A stretch of DNA of 64,000 bases from Virgibacillus indicus (GCF_002266285.1 NZ_NPMS01000002.1:124001-188000), one strand, 5' to 3'; positions 25,560-35,098 are shown, counted from the first letter of the stretch. Notes: generated by a model from the letters alone, not told the origin. Translations and numbers: made by a program.

Positions 25560-26159
25560 TTATATCCCCCCATTATTATGTTTGCTGCAGCAATGCGCGT
25601 TTCCATTCATCTTGTGGAAAATGACTTCCATTGCTTCATTAAAACCGTAAACATTACCGCCGAATCCTTTAACGAATTTATCGGCATGTTCTTTCCATTC
25701 GAATGTCAGAACTTGTGGGTGACAGCATCCCAATTGAATGGATGTGTCCATCACATACCAGGCTAAAGCTGCACTTATCGTTGTATGTCTTAGAAAGTCC
25801 GAACATATTGCCTGAACTACTTTATCTCCTAATTGACGGGTGCGAAGAAGACCACAATGCGCACAGCAGGCAATTTCTCTAATGTTATTCGGCAGAAATA
25901 GCTGGTATGTCAGGCGTTCGTTTACTTTACGGCTGCAAATAATACATTCATCAGAGACAGCGTTTTTACTAGTATTATTGTTAGCCAGCATAACTCCGCC
26001 AAACGTCTTTATAACGATTCCTTCATTTAATAAGGCTTTTAGATCTCGATGAATCGTCATCTCAGAAACACCAATTTCTTTACTTAGTTCGGATATTTTC
26101 AAATAATGCCTTTCTAGAATTAATTCTCTAATGCGATTTTGTCGTTCAGGTGGCAGCAT
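25560..26159 (-). CDS. DeoR-type HTH regulator with Cys-rich sensor domain
   Basis: A 199-residue regulator. Residues 1-55 form a DeoR winged helix ('RIRELILERHYLKISELSKEIGVSEMTIHRDLKALLNEG'). The sugar-phosphate domain of true DeoR proteins is missing. Instead there is a domain with ten cysteines, arranged as 'CIIC' (72, 75), 'CCAHC' (98, 99, 102), Cys119, 'GCCHP' (145, 146) and 'HCC' (190, 191). This looks like a metal or thiol sensor. I start it at 26159 because AAGGGGAT is 8 nt ahead and 'MLPPERQNRI' is the common DeoR opening; a start at 26180 lacks this. It is the first gene of a two-gene operon. Confidence 0.82.
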   Translation of the reverse strand: MLPPERQNRIRELILERHYLKISELSKEIGVSEMTIHRDLKALLNEGIVIKTFGGVMLANNNTSKNAVSDECIICSRKVNERLTYQLFLPNNIREIACCAHCGLLRTRQLGDKVVQAICSDFLRHTTISAALAWYVMDTSIQLGCCHPQVLTFEWKEHADKFVKGFGGNVYGFNEAMEVIFHKMNGNAHCCSKHNNGGI

Positions 26160-26412
26160 TTTTGCATCCCCTTGTTTCATTGATTAATTTTAACAGAGTA
26201 GAACATCTTCTAACAGAAATGTATCAGTATCAGAATAACTAATCAATGGATTTTATGTGAAAGTTGTGTGAAAGCATTATTATACAAATTAAAGTTCATA
26301 AAATGTTAATTTATGCAGGGAGTTTTAATTAAATTTAACAAATTCTCACATATAACATATGGTTAGGAAAGTTATGTAAAAGGCTCGTTTAGACTAAATA
26401 AAGGGCGATTTC

Positions 26413-26541
26413 ATGCTTAAAGGAGTTTTTCTGTGGAGACAGATGACGAGGAATCTTTCATTGTTTTTATTTCTTTCAGGTATTGCCTGTATCTATTTCC
26501 TATCTGCTTACATATTATACAGCGATAAGACTCTATCATAA
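26413..26541 (+). CDS. Possible 42-residue single-helix membrane protein
   Basis: The frame opens with an ATG behind a weak AAAGGGCG site and encodes a basic start ('MLKGVFLWRQMTRN'), one hydrophobic helix ('LSLFLFLSGIACIYFLSAYILY') and a short polar tail. It lies in a 700-nt gap between divergent operons. There is no homology I recognise, and a second frame with a better AAGGAG site and a GTG start overlaps it, so translation is uncertain. Confidence 0.35.
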   Translation: MLKGVFLWRQMTRNLSLFLFLSGIACIYFLSAYILYSDKTLS

Positions 26542-26574
26542 AATAGCCGCTTCTCTTACCTCCCTATCATTGGA

Positions 26575-26720
26575 ACAAAGGCGCAAGCGCCCGTTTAGCG
26601 ACGTACGGACTGGACTGAGCCGTAGGAGATAAAGGAAACACGGTGACCGTAGGGAGCCGATGTTGACTTATCGTACGGAGGTGAAGGAAGTCCGCTAGTC
26701 GCTGGGCGCTGGAGCCGGAC
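26575..26720. repeat. Palindromic intergenic repeat, about 145 bp, unusually G+C-rich
   Basis: The ends are complementary: GCGCCC at 26587-26592 pairs with GGGCGC at 26704-26709, AGCGAC with GTCGCT, and GGACT with AGTCC further in. The middle holds smaller stems. Its base composition differs sharply from the AT-rich flanks. A truncated relative lies near 46410. Such dispersed structured repeats are known in Bacillaceae (for example bcr1-type in B. cereus). Confidence 0.7.
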
Positions 26721-26781
26721 GTGGCTGATTTGGTTGTTTATTTATCCACAGGTCAAAAATTTTATAATTTCCTATGCAGTA

Positions 26782-26822
26782 AAAAAAGTCGTTATCCCAT
26801 AAATCTGGAAAACGACTTTTTT
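26782..26822. terminator. Terminator of the HAD phosphatase gene
   Basis: AAAAGTCGTT pairs with AACGACTTTT around a 16-nt loop, with A and T runs on either side. It sits 47 nt past the stop of the minus-strand gene. Confidence 0.85.
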
Positions 26823-26868
26823 CTGGCTATTTATTAATAATTCTTTTATAAACTAATGCTTTTCTTCC

Positions 26869-27738
26869 TTATCCTATTGTAATTTCCTTCAACATTTCTT
26901 CGATAGCCAAGGCAACTCCATGATTTGAATTTGAATCTGTACTGTATGAACACACTTCTTTAATCGCGTCCGCAGCATTTCCCATAGCGACACCACGGCC
27001 TGCTTTTTCCAGCATGCTAACATCATTAAAATTATCACCAAGTGCCATAACATCTTTCATTTCAATCCCCAAATCATTTGCAAGTTCTTCAAGTGCAATT
27101 CCTTTCTGGGCATCAGGATTGTTAAATTCCAAATTTATGTCACCAGATGAAGTGATTGTGATTCCTGCCTCATCCTTTAATTCAGTTTGGACTCTCACCA
27201 ATTTTTCTTTATTTATAGAAAAGGCTAAAACTTTATATATTTTTAAATCATCCATGGTAAATAAACGATCATAGTCCGAAATGAATTCAACAGGCTCTTC
27301 TTGAAAACGCATGTTGGCACTTTCCCGCAGATCCTTTTCTGAAGCATCCGGATTAATGGTGCGCAATACATCCACCATCACTTCAATAAAATATTCACGG
27401 CTTGTTGAATAGATTCCGTTGCTTGTAAAAACTTCAAAATATATTTCTTCTTTCTCACAAGCTAATTGAATCTGCCGGGCAACTGTTTTATCAAGGAGGG
27501 CCTCTCTCAACACATTTCCCTCTGTATCATACGTTACAGCACCGTTCATGCTGATAATGGGGCTGATTAGACCTGCGTCTTTCAATGGTCCGCTTGCTGC
27601 ACCATAGGATCTTCCGGTTGCAACCACAAATTTGATTCCAAGGTCTGTTGCCTTTTTTATTGCCTGGACATTTTCCGGGCTAATTTTACCTTGTTCGTTT
27701 AAAAGTGTTCCATCTAAGTCTGTTGCTATAAGCTTCAT
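26869..27738 (-). CDS. Cof-type HAD-superfamily phosphatase
   Basis: A 289-residue IIB-type HAD hydrolase. Motif I 'ATDLDGTLLNE' holds the nucleophile Asp; motif II is 'VATGRSYGA'; motif III is the Lys in 'DAQKGIALEEL'; motif IV is 'ALGDNFNDVSMLEKAG'. Such proteins act on sugar phosphates, pyridoxal phosphate or flavin nucleotides; the substrate cannot be told. The start follows AAGGAGAT. The gene is monocistronic. Confidence 0.9.
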   Translation of the reverse strand: MKLIATDLDGTLLNEQGKISPENVQAIKKATDLGIKFVVATGRSYGAASGPLKDAGLISPIISMNGAVTYDTEGNVLREALLDKTVARQIQLACEKEEIYFEVFTSNGIYSTSREYFIEVMVDVLRTINPDASEKDLRESANMRFQEEPVEFISDYDRLFTMDDLKIYKVLAFSINKEKLVRVQTELKDEAGITITSSGDINLEFNNPDAQKGIALEELANDLGIEMKDVMALGDNFNDVSMLEKAGRGVAMGNAADAIKEVCSYSTDSNSNHGVALAIEEMLKEITIG

Positions 27739-27907
27739 GTTTATCTCCTTAATCTATTTATGCTAAGTCCATTATACACCCTTTAGCTAGGTATTGCTCT
27801 AAACTTGCATGTCAAGCTGGACTGGAAACATTGAAATGAAAAAGAACGCCAGCGATGGAATGCTGACGGTACGTTTGGTTCTACTGGACATGCACATTAA
27901 TATTGTA

Positions 27908-27995
27908 GCGAAACGTCGCGTAGAGCTTCTATATGTGATTTTTTTCTTCATATGTTGTTCCCTTTCGTCACGTAGAGCTCTTCTATGTGACTTCT
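27908..27995. repeat. Two hairpin repeats downstream of argF
   Basis: Two related segments, CGTCGCGTAGAGCTTCTATA-like at 27914-27938 and TCACGTAGA-GCTCT-TCTATGTGA at 27968-27990, lie 50 nt apart. The second is a clean 9-bp stem with one wobble. The stretch between the HAD gene and argF (27739-28048) otherwise shows no gene I would accept. Confidence 0.45.
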
Positions 27996-28048
27996 CTTTT
28001 TAAAGTTCATTTCCAAACGGCCAATAGCGAGCTCCCTCTTACTAAAAC

Positions 28049-29011
28049 TCATCCCATCAAGGCCAACATCAAAGCTTTCTGTGCGTGGAGTCTATTTTCT
28101 GCCTGCAGAAAAACAACGGATTGTTTGCCATCTATTACTTCAGCAGATACCTCTTCTCCTCGATGTGCTGGAAGACAATGCATAAAGATGGCATCCTTTG
28201 CAGCATGAGAAAGTAGTTTCTTATTTACCTGAAAATCGGCAAATTGCTGCTCACGTATCTTTTGTTCCTGCTCCTGCCCCATACTTGCCCAAACATCCGT
28301 ATAAATGGCATCTGCATTTCGCGCTGCCCGGACTGGGTCTTCAGTTATTTCCACCTTGCTTCCATTTTTAGCAGCGATTGCCTTTGCTTGTTGAATCACC
28401 GCATAATCAGGCTGATACTCTACAGGGGCTGCAATACTAATATCCATCCCAATGATTGCCGCTCCAAGCATTAACGAATGTGCAACATTATTCCCATCAC
28501 CAATATAGGCAAGCTTCACATTTTTGAGATTGCCTTTTGCTTCCTGAATCGTTTGGAAATCAGCCAATACCTGACATGGATGATACAAATCGGTTAAGCC
28601 GTTAATCACCGGGATACTGGCATTTTCAGCAAGCTCTTCCACTGTTTTTTGTGAAAACGTCCGGATCATAATCCCATCAAGGTAGCCTGACAACACTTTT
28701 GCTGTATCTGAAATCGGTTCTCCTCTTCCCATTTGAATATCGTCTGAGCTTAGGAACAATCCCATTCCGCCAAGCTGATAGATTCCGGTTTCAAATGATA
28801 CTCGGGTTCTTGTAGATGCTTTCTCAAAAATCATCCCAAGTGTTTTGCCTTTTAGCGGCTGATAGCTTATTCCTGATTTCTGTTTTTCTTTTAATTCATG
28901 TGCTGTTTCCAATATATAGAGCAACTCTACTCCACTGTAGTCTGCGAGTGTTAAAAAGTCACGTCCTGAAAGGTTGGGTTCGGGGTTAATTTCATCTGCT
29001 TTTAATTCCAT
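28049..29011 (-). CDS. argF: Ornithine carbamoyltransferase
   Basis: Makes citrulline from ornithine and carbamoyl phosphate. The 320-residue protein has the carbamoyl-phosphate loop 'FEKASTRTRVSFE', 'DLYHPCQVLADF' and the ornithine-binding 'FMHCLPAHRGEEV'. It is the last gene of argGHF, beginning shortly after argH. I start it at 29011 because a GGAG site lies 9 nt upstream; an ATG at 29026 has no ribosome site. Having argF directly with argGH is a different arrangement from B. subtilis, where argF lies at the end of the argCJBD-carAB cluster. Confidence 0.93.
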   Translation of the reverse strand: MELKADEINPEPNLSGRDFLTLADYSGVELLYILETAHELKEKQKSGISYQPLKGKTLGMIFEKASTRTRVSFETGIYQLGGMGLFLSSDDIQMGRGEPISDTAKVLSGYLDGIMIRTFSQKTVEELAENASIPVINGLTDLYHPCQVLADFQTIQEAKGNLKNVKLAYIGDGNNVAHSLMLGAAIIGMDISIAAPVEYQPDYAVIQQAKAIAAKNGSKVEITEDPVRAARNADAIYTDVWASMGQEQEQKIREQQFADFQVNKKLLSHAAKDAIFMHCLPAHRGEEVSAEVIDGKQSVVFLQAENRLHAQKALMLALMG

Positions 29012-29029
29012 GTAACCACTCTCCATTAA

Positions 29030-30454
29030 TTATTGTTCATTACCTGGCCGGTTATTTTTCTGCTTCTCGATCCAAGCACTTGAAGCTGCAACCTGTTTTT
29101 CAGCAATTTCCAGTTGCTCTTTCACCCGGTTTTTTGCTGTGCCGCCAGCAACATCACGTGCGTTAACAACTGCTTCCGGTGTAAGTACCCCAAAGATGTC
29201 ACCTTCAATTAATTCTGAAAACGACTGAAATTCCTCATGGCTCAAATCCAGTAAGTATTTATTGTTTTGGATACAGTGTAAAACAACCTGCCCGACAACT
29301 GCATGGGATTCTCTGAATGGCATCCCTTTACCAACTAGATAATCTGCTAAATCCGTCGCATTGGAGAAATCCTTGCTTACGGCTTCATACATATTTTCTT
29401 TTTTCACGGTCATTGTTTCAATCATTGGAGCAAATAAAGCAAGTGCTCCCTTTAATGTATCTGCGGTGTCAAACATGCCCTCTTTGTCTTCTTGCATATC
29501 TTTATTATATGCAAGCGGCAGCCCCTTTAATGTTGTCAGCATGCCGACTAAATGACCATATACCCGGCCGGTTTTCCCTCTTACAAGCTCGGCTACATCC
29601 GGGTTTTTCTTCTGAGGCATCATACTGCTTCCAGTAGAAAATGCATCATCCAATTCGATGAAATTAAATTCGGCGCTGGACCATTGCACAAGCTCCTCAC
29701 ATAAACGTGAGAGGTGCATGGAAATCATGGAGGCATTGGATAAAAACTCGACAACAAAGTCTCGGTCACTGACTGCATCCAAGCTGTTTTCACAAATTCC
29801 ATCAAAGCCCAGCTTATCTGCAACAAACTGCCGGTCAATTGGAAATGTTGTGCCAGCTAGCGCACCTGCTCCAAGGGGGGATTTATTCACCCGCTTCAAG
29901 CTGTCCATCAGTCTTTCCAAATCACGCTGGAACATAAAAACATATGCCATCATGTGGTGTCCGAAAAGAACAGGCTGGGCTCTTTGCAAATGCGTATAGC
30001 CTGGCAAAACTGTCTCCAAATTCTCTGTTGCCTGTTTTTGCAGTGATTCCTGGACATCCACCAACAGCTGGCTGATTTCAATCAATACATCCCGTAAATA
30101 AAGGCGCATATCAAGGGCAACCTGATCATTTCGGCTCCTGCCGGTGTGCAGTTTCCCCCCGACAGGGCCAATTTCTTCAATCAGCAGTTTTTCAACATTC
30201 ATATGAATATCTTCATGCTCTTCACTAAGCTGTGCTTCACCATTTTCAATTTTTTTGGCAACCTTTTGCAGACCCTCTGTAATAGTATTCGCATCATTAT
30301 CCGGAATGATACCGCAAGTCTTCAGCATTTCCACATGTGCGAGGCTTCCCTGAATATCATAGTCTGCTAGTTTTTTATCAAAATAGATGGATGCTGTATA
30401 TTCGTCCACCAGCTGATTGGTGGGTTTTGTAAAACGGCCGCCCCATAGCTTCAT
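29030..30454 (-). CDS. argH: Argininosuccinate lyase
   Basis: Splits argininosuccinate into arginine and fumarate. The 474-residue protein has the superfamily signature '[20 protein letters not shown]' and the early '[21 protein letters not shown]'. '[19 protein letters not shown]' and 'TYLQRAQP'-like '[15 protein letters not shown]' line the active site. Its ATG overlaps the argG stop codon (ATGA), so translation is coupled. A C-terminal tail after '[16 protein letters not shown]' is short and polar. Confidence 0.95.
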   Translation of the reverse strand: MKLWGGRFTKPTNQLVDEYTASIYFDKKLADYDIQGSLAHVEMLKTCGIIPDNDANTITEGLQKVAKKIENGEAQLSEEHEDIHMNVEKLLIEEIGPVGGKLHTGRSRNDQVALDMRLYLRDVLIEISQLLVDVQESLQKQATENLETVLPGYTHLQRAQPVLFGHHMMAYVFMFQRDLERLMDSLKRVNKSPLGAGALAGTTFPIDRQFVADKLGFDGICENSLDAVSDRDFVVEFLSNASMISMHLSRLCEELVQWSSAEFNFIELDDAFSTGSSMMPQKKNPDVAELVRGKTGRVYGHLVGMLTTLKGLPLAYNKDMQEDKEGMFDTADTLKGALALFAPMIETMTVKKENMYEAVSKDFSNATDLADYLVGKGMPFRESHAVVGQVVLHCIQNNKYLLDLSHEEFQSFSELIEGDIFGVLTPEAVVNARDVAGGTAKNRVKEQLEIAEKQVAASSAWIEKQKNNRPGNEQ

Positions 30455-31710
30455 TGTTTAACAGCTTCCTTTACATCAATTGCAGCTTTTTTCATGGAAT
30501 CATTGTCTTTCTGATTCTTTTTATTAACAGATGCATGAACCTGTGTCGGAAGCCCCCATAACTTGATAAAGCCTAATGCTGCTTCATGATCAAATGCATC
30601 ACCTTTATCGTAAGTAGCTAGATCAAAGTCATAAAGTGAATGTGCAGATTCACGTCCAACAACGGTTGCTTGCCCTTTGTATAATTTTACCTTAACGGTT
30701 CCTGAAACATTCTCTTGAGTCTTTTCAATAAATGCTTTCAGTGCGTCTGTCAATGGAGAATACCAAAGGCCGTAATAAACGGCTTGTGCAAATTTCTGCT
30801 CGATTACCGGTTTAAACTCTGCGACTTCCCTAGGCAATGTCAGAGCCTCCAGCTCCTGATGTGCAGCGATTAAAGTAATTGCTGCAGGTGCTTCATAAAT
30901 TTCACGTGACTTAATGCCAACAAGACGGTTTTCCACATGATCTATCCGTCCGACTCCATGTTTCCCGGCAATATCATTTAATTTTAAAATAAGTGCTTCC
31001 AATGGAAGTGCTTCTCCATCTAATGAGACTGGTTTACCTTGTTCAAAGGTGATTTGTATCGTCTCCGGCTTATCTGGTGCTTCTACTGGATCTGCAGTTA
31101 AATCATAGGCTTCCGGAGGGGCTTCTGCCCACGGGTCTTCCAGTACGCCACATTCATTGCTTCTTCCCCACAAATTCTGGTCAATACTGAATGGATTATC
31201 TACATCAACTGGCACCGGGATGCCATGCTCTTTGGCATATTCAATCTCCTCTCCTCTGGTCATTGCCCATTCACGAACTGGTGCAACAATTTTAAGTTCG
31301 GGATTTAATGCAGTAAAGGCAACATCGAAGCGCACCTGGTCATTTCCTTTACCCGTACAGCCATGTGCTACAGCAACCGCGCCTTCCTCCTCTGCAATAT
31401 CAACGAGAATTTTGGCAATTAAAGGACGTGATAATGCTGAAATTAATGGATATTTTCCTTCATATAATAAATTGGATTGCAGTGCGGGCAGTACATATTC
31501 ATCTGCGAAAAGTGCTTTGGCATCAACAACATAGGATTTTATTGCACCAACATCCAGTGCTTTATTTTTAACGAATTCAAGGTCCTTGCCTTCCCCTACA
31601 TCAAGTGCCACCGCAATGACATCATAATTATATTTGTCCTGCAGCCATTTTACAGCAACAGATGTATCAAGTCCCCCAGAGTATGCTAAAACAATTTTTT
31701 CCTTTGCCAT
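30451..31710 (-). CDS. argG: Argininosuccinate synthase
   Basis: Joins citrulline and aspartate using ATP. The 419-residue protein opens with the PP-loop '[19 protein letters not shown]' and has '[17 protein letters not shown]' and '[17 protein letters not shown]'. The start at 31710 follows AAGGAGAG; an in-frame ATG at 31758 lies in the operator and was rejected. It leads the argGHF operon, whose promoter is covered by two ARG boxes. A Lys-rich C-terminal extension of about 20 residues ('[20 protein letters not shown]') follows the usual end. Confidence 0.95.
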   Translation of the reverse strand: MAKEKIVLAYSGGLDTSVAVKWLQDKYNYDVIAVALDVGEGKDLEFVKNKALDVGAIKSYVVDAKALFADEYVLPALQSNLLYEGKYPLISALSRPLIAKILVDIAEEEGAVAVAHGCTGKGNDQVRFDVAFTALNPELKIVAPVREWAMTRGEEIEYAKEHGIPVPVDVDNPFSIDQNLWGRSNECGVLEDPWAEAPPEAYDLTADPVEAPDKPETIQITFEQGKPVSLDGEALPLEALILKLNDIAGKHGVGRIDHVENRLVGIKSREIYEAPAAITLIAAHQELEALTLPREVAEFKPVIEQKFAQAVYYGLWYSPLTDALKAFIEKTQENVSGTVKVKLYKGQATVVGRESAHSLYDFDLATYDKGDAFDHEAALGFIKLWGLPTQVHASVNKKNQKDNDSMKKAAIDVKEAVKQ

Positions 31711-31741
31711 ATATATCGCTCTCCTTATATTTATTCCTATT

Positions 31742-31779
31742 AATGAATTATTATGCATTAAAATGTATATTAATGCAAG
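31742..31779 (-). promoter_or_regulatory. argG promoter with two ARG boxes (ArgR/AhrC)
   Basis: Two 18-bp boxes, AATGAATTATTATGCATT (31742-31759) and AATGTATATTAATGCAAG (31762-31779), lie 20 nt apart. On the minus strand they cover a -35 TTGCAT (31773-31778) and a -10 CATAAT (31750-31755) separated by 17 nt, so arginine-bound ArgR should repress. Confidence 0.82.
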
Positions 31780-32093
31780 TGTTTTTTGATTATTTTTGAA
31801 AAATATTTATAAAATCTTTCTGTATTGCGTCTTAGAATAAATGTATAAAATATGAAAGGGCTGGAAGTGCCTTTGAACCACCAGTATTTATCCATCTATA
31901 TACACCTCAGGTCTTAGCAAAAATTATGTCTTCAGCCTTTTAGAGTTAATTGAATATCCTGTTATAATATAAAAGCAGGGTTTAAGCTATACGCTAGTTC
32001 GAAATTTGAGTTATTATTGCAGGTATATTTAAAGTTTCCTGCATAATATGAACGCTAAAAATAATCATTGTTACAATAGGAGTGGAGGCAGTA

Positions 32094-33254
32094 ATGAAAA
32101 AATCAAATATCATTCATTTTCTTGGAGGGCGTCAAACACTTTATATTCTTGGAGTTATACTTCTAACAGGGCTGATTATCCTATTGTATAACAGCGTTTC
32201 TTTTATCTTTACACCAGTTGTTATTCTAATCAGTACCATTGCTCTGCCAGTTCTGCTTGCAATAATTGCTTATTACTTATTGCGTCCCTTAGTAAAATTA
32301 CTGGGCAAAGTTGGTATTAAGAAGGTATGGGCTATTTTACTGCTATTCATTCTTATAGCTGGGCTCCTTGCGTTTGGGATTATGTCAATCATTCCTTTTA
32401 TTATTGAACAGACTAAAGGCTTTATTAATACATTTCCTAACTATTTAGAGCAGTTCCTTACTGGTATGGATGGCTGGCTGAAAGATTCCTTTTTGGCTCC
32501 CTATTATGAAGATTTAATAGATAAAAACGGGGAATTTATTGATTCTTTAGTAAGTGACACTTCACAGTTGCTAAGCGACACCATTAATAATTTAACAAAC
32601 ATCGTTGCAACTGTTGCCAATGTTGCTATTTCACTAATTACTGTTCCCTTTGTCCTTTTTTACCTGCTTAAAGATGGAGACAAACTTCCAAAAGTAGTGC
32701 TGAAAATACTTCCTCCTAAAATGAGAACTGAAACAAAAAGGGTGTTTGTCAAGGTAGATTTACAGCTGAAATCATATATTCAAGGACAAATTATGGTTAG
32801 CTTTTGTATCGGGATTATGATGTATATCGGGTTCTTAATTATCGGCATGGACTATGCACTTATTTTGGCGGCAATTGCAAGTGTCACTAGCATTGTTCCA
32901 TATCTTGGACCAACCATCGCCATAACCCCGGCACTTATTATCGCAATAGTCACCTCACCTTTTATGGTGATTAAACTGATAATTGTGTGGACAATTGTTC
33001 AACTTTTAGAAGGAAAATTCATCTCACCGCAAATCTTCGGAAAATCCTTGCATGTTCATCCTGTTACAATTATTTTTGTCCTTTTGACTGCCGGTCATCT
33101 ATTTGGTGTGTTCGGTGTCATTCTTGGCGTACCAGGCTATGCGGTGCTTCGTACAATCGTTGAACAGCTCTTTTACTTATTTAAAAAACGTTATAATCGT
33201 TACTTTGCAAAACCGGGTGGGGAATATGAAATTGAAGAAAATGGGACTGGCTGA
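32094..33254 (+). CDS. AI-2E family membrane transporter
   Basis: A 386-residue polytopic protein with about eight membrane segments: pairs at the N terminus, a soluble part (about residues 110-160), then four or more helices. Family features are 'LPVLLAIIAYYLLRPLVKLL', 'ITVPFVLFYLLKDG' and the C-terminal 'ATIASVTSIVPYLGP'-like segment and 'GKSLHVHPVTIIFVLLTAGHLFGVFGVILGVP'. Members export AI-2 or act as Na+/H+ antiporters, so the substrate is open. The ATG at 32094 follows GGAGG with 5-nt spacing. It stands alone. Confidence 0.88.
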   Translation: MKKSNIIHFLGGRQTLYILGVILLTGLIILLYNSVSFIFTPVVILISTIALPVLLAIIAYYLLRPLVKLLGKVGIKKVWAILLLFILIAGLLAFGIMSIIPFIIEQTKGFINTFPNYLEQFLTGMDGWLKDSFLAPYYEDLIDKNGEFIDSLVSDTSQLLSDTINNLTNIVATVANVAISLITVPFVLFYLLKDGDKLPKVVLKILPPKMRTETKRVFVKVDLQLKSYIQGQIMVSFCIGIMMYIGFLIIGMDYALILAAIASVTSIVPYLGPTIAITPALIIAIVTSPFMVIKLIIVWTIVQLLEGKFISPQIFGKSLHVHPVTIIFVLLTAGHLFGVFGVILGVPGYAVLRTIVEQLFYLFKKRYNRYFAKPGGEYEIEENGTG

Positions 33255-33274
33255 AAAAAACAAATAAAATTAAT

Positions 33275-33317
33275 AAGGGTACAAGAATTATGATAGTTCG
33301 CGTACCCTCATTTTTTT
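33275..33317 (+). terminator. Terminator of the AI-2E family gene
   Basis: GGGTAC (33277-33282) pairs with GTACCC (33302-33307), followed by a T-run. The remaining stretch to 33522 shows no feature I can support. Confidence 0.75.
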
Positions 33318-33522
33318 AAGCTATACAATCGGGGCTCAAGGCACTGTTATATTTTATTTGAACTCCATATCAGCGGTTTCACACTTATACCAGCGTAATC
33401 AGCCATGTAGCTGTTTGAATAGTAGGAACAAGTTTTTTTCAGAATGAATAACCCCAATTACAATAAACACTGAACCATTTACAGGGGGATTGTATCTAGG
33501 GGATTATAATAACCATTAATAT

Positions 33523-34455
33523 TTATCTAGGACTAATGACGAGTCTATATGTACCAAATGTAAATAAACTATTGTAGTCTGAAGGTGATACTGAGTATGG
33601 TTTATAAAAAGCAATAACCTGATAATTTTTTTCCTTTTCTACTTTAGGTAATTCAATATCTTTTGTGTATACTTTACCAGGTTCAACTTTTAAATACTCG
33701 ACATCCTTACCTTTTTCAAATTCTAGCTGGTCCCAATTAACGAACTGAATAACAGCTAACTCTAACTCTTCGTCCAATACATTTCCGATAGATAGTTTTA
33801 ATTTTTCTCCAGATTTCTTCTCAAATACTGGGTCTAATACACTACTATTCGCACTTAAATAGGCTTCAACAATGGGTATACTATTATTTTCCAGAAACTT
33901 ATTGGAGAAATCTATATTTTTACTTCCATTATCTACACTAAATCTTAAAGTGAGTATCTGTTCTAAGTATCCAGCAGCTTCCATCACTTCAGGTGTTATT
34001 TCTTCAGGTTTAAATAAAAAATTCGGTTCTTTTATAAGCAAGTAAACAATTTCATTTATTGGTTCTTTATAGTCAATACGTGTCTCGATATTTTTACTTT
34101 CATTAGCCCCAATATTAAAATCATAGGTAATAAATTCTTCACCACTAACCGTAAAGGAAACTTGTTGGAAATCAGCAAGAACTATCAATTTATATTCACT
34201 CTCATTATCAATGAAATTATCAATGGAGATTGTATAATCCAGTTTATTCTTTTTTTCTAACAACTTTGAACCATTATCTATCAGTTTACCATTGGTATCC
34301 AATAAACCAATTTGAATAGTATTGGAATTCAAACCCATACCTTCACGTGTATTATTAGAATTTGATTTTTCATTTTGGTCATTATTGCTATAAAAGGAGA
34401 TAATAATAATCAAGGAAATACCAATCATTAACAGATAGAAGATATATTTTTTCAT
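33523..34455 (-). CDS. Membrane-anchored extracellular protein, function unknown
   Basis: A 310-residue protein with one N-terminal hydrophobic segment ('YIFYLLMIGISLIIIISFY') and no clear cleavage site, so it is probably a signal anchor with the rest outside. The exposed part is Asn/Ser/Glu-rich and beta-like, with no Cys and no motif I know. It lies 73 nt downstream of a secreted protein gene on the same strand, behind its own AAGGAG site, so the two may act together. The base composition is more AT-rich than the flanking housekeeping genes, which suggests recent acquisition. Confidence 0.7.
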   Translation of the reverse strand: MKKYIFYLLMIGISLIIIISFYSNNDQNEKSNSNNTREGMGLNSNTIQIGLLDTNGKLIDNGSKLLEKKNKLDYTISIDNFIDNESEYKLIVLADFQQVSFTVSGEEFITYDFNIGANESKNIETRIDYKEPINEIVYLLIKEPNFLFKPEEITPEVMEAAGYLEQILTLRFSVDNGSKNIDFSNKFLENNSIPIVEAYLSANSSVLDPVFEKKSGEKLKLSIGNVLDEELELAVIQFVNWDQLEFEKGKDVEYLKVEPGKVYTKDIELPKVEKEKNYQVIAFYKPYSVSPSDYNSLFTFGTYRLVISPR

Positions 34456-34528
34456 TTTTAATTATCTCCTTTATTTGATAATGGCCAGTAATGAACTGCA
34501 TACATTACTGGCGACTTACATACAAAAC

Positions 34529-35014
34529 TTAACCTACCAATTTAAAAAAGTCTTTTGTTTGATGATAAACATCTTTATATCCACTAGTTCTATATTGATG
34601 ATTTCCCAATCCATAATCACCTTTTGTCCATAATAAGGATGGATGATAAGCAGTAGCACTTACAATATTGGTTTTCTTCTGAGAATCTGTTTTACTCGAT
34701 AAAGTTCTACCATTCTTATCAAAAACCCTAGCCCGAGTGTAAATATAATCTTCTTTTATGGTAGATTTGGATGTTGATAGGGAATACGGCTTAGAAGATA
34801 CCCAGACCCTAGCATTTGTGTTAGATGTAGCAGTTTTTGTAGCATTTAGGGAATTTTTACCTTCACTGCCTTTACCTAATGTAGTAGATACTTCCGGAGT
34901 GCGGCTATAATCATATATTGCATTTTTATCTTCAAATACTGTTTCTGCTGATACAGTTATAGCCATACTCATGAATAACAACACAGACAATAACAAAATT
35001 GCGGGTTTTCTCAT
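34529..35014 (-). CDS. Small secreted protein, function unknown
   Basis: A 161-residue protein with a clear signal peptide ending 'AITVSA'. The mature part of about 138 residues is basic, Ser/Thr/Tyr-rich and Cys-free, with 'NARVWVSSKPYSLSTSKS', 'DYIYTRARVFDKNGRTL', 'TAYHPSLLW' and an 'HQYRTSGYKDVYHQTKDFFK' end. I do not recognise the family. A wall-associated or antimicrobial role is only a guess from size and export. It has a strong GGAAGGGGGGAG ribosome site and leads a two-gene group with the anchored protein. Confidence 0.75.
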   Translation of the reverse strand: MRKPAILLLSVLLFMSMAITVSAETVFEDKNAIYDYSRTPEVSTTLGKGSEGKNSLNATKTATSNTNARVWVSSKPYSLSTSKSTIKEDYIYTRARVFDKNGRTLSSKTDSQKKTNIVSATAYHPSLLWTKGDYGLGNHQYRTSGYKDVYHQTKDFFKLVG

Positions 35015-35098
35015 TATTCTCCCCCCTTCCTTTTAATAGATAGAATAAATACATAGTTGCTATCTCTAATTTAAATATACATCAATTTCATATTATGT

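Noticed and set aside
27809..28003. A 64-codon plus-strand frame between the HAD gene and argF
   Set aside because: It has no ribosome site and covers the hairpin repeats; composition does not look coding.
34529..35014. Lactococcin-972-type bacteriocin for the 161-residue secreted protein
   Set aside because: It is larger and lacks the Gly-Trp-rich motifs of that family; only size and export agree, so I left it unassigned.
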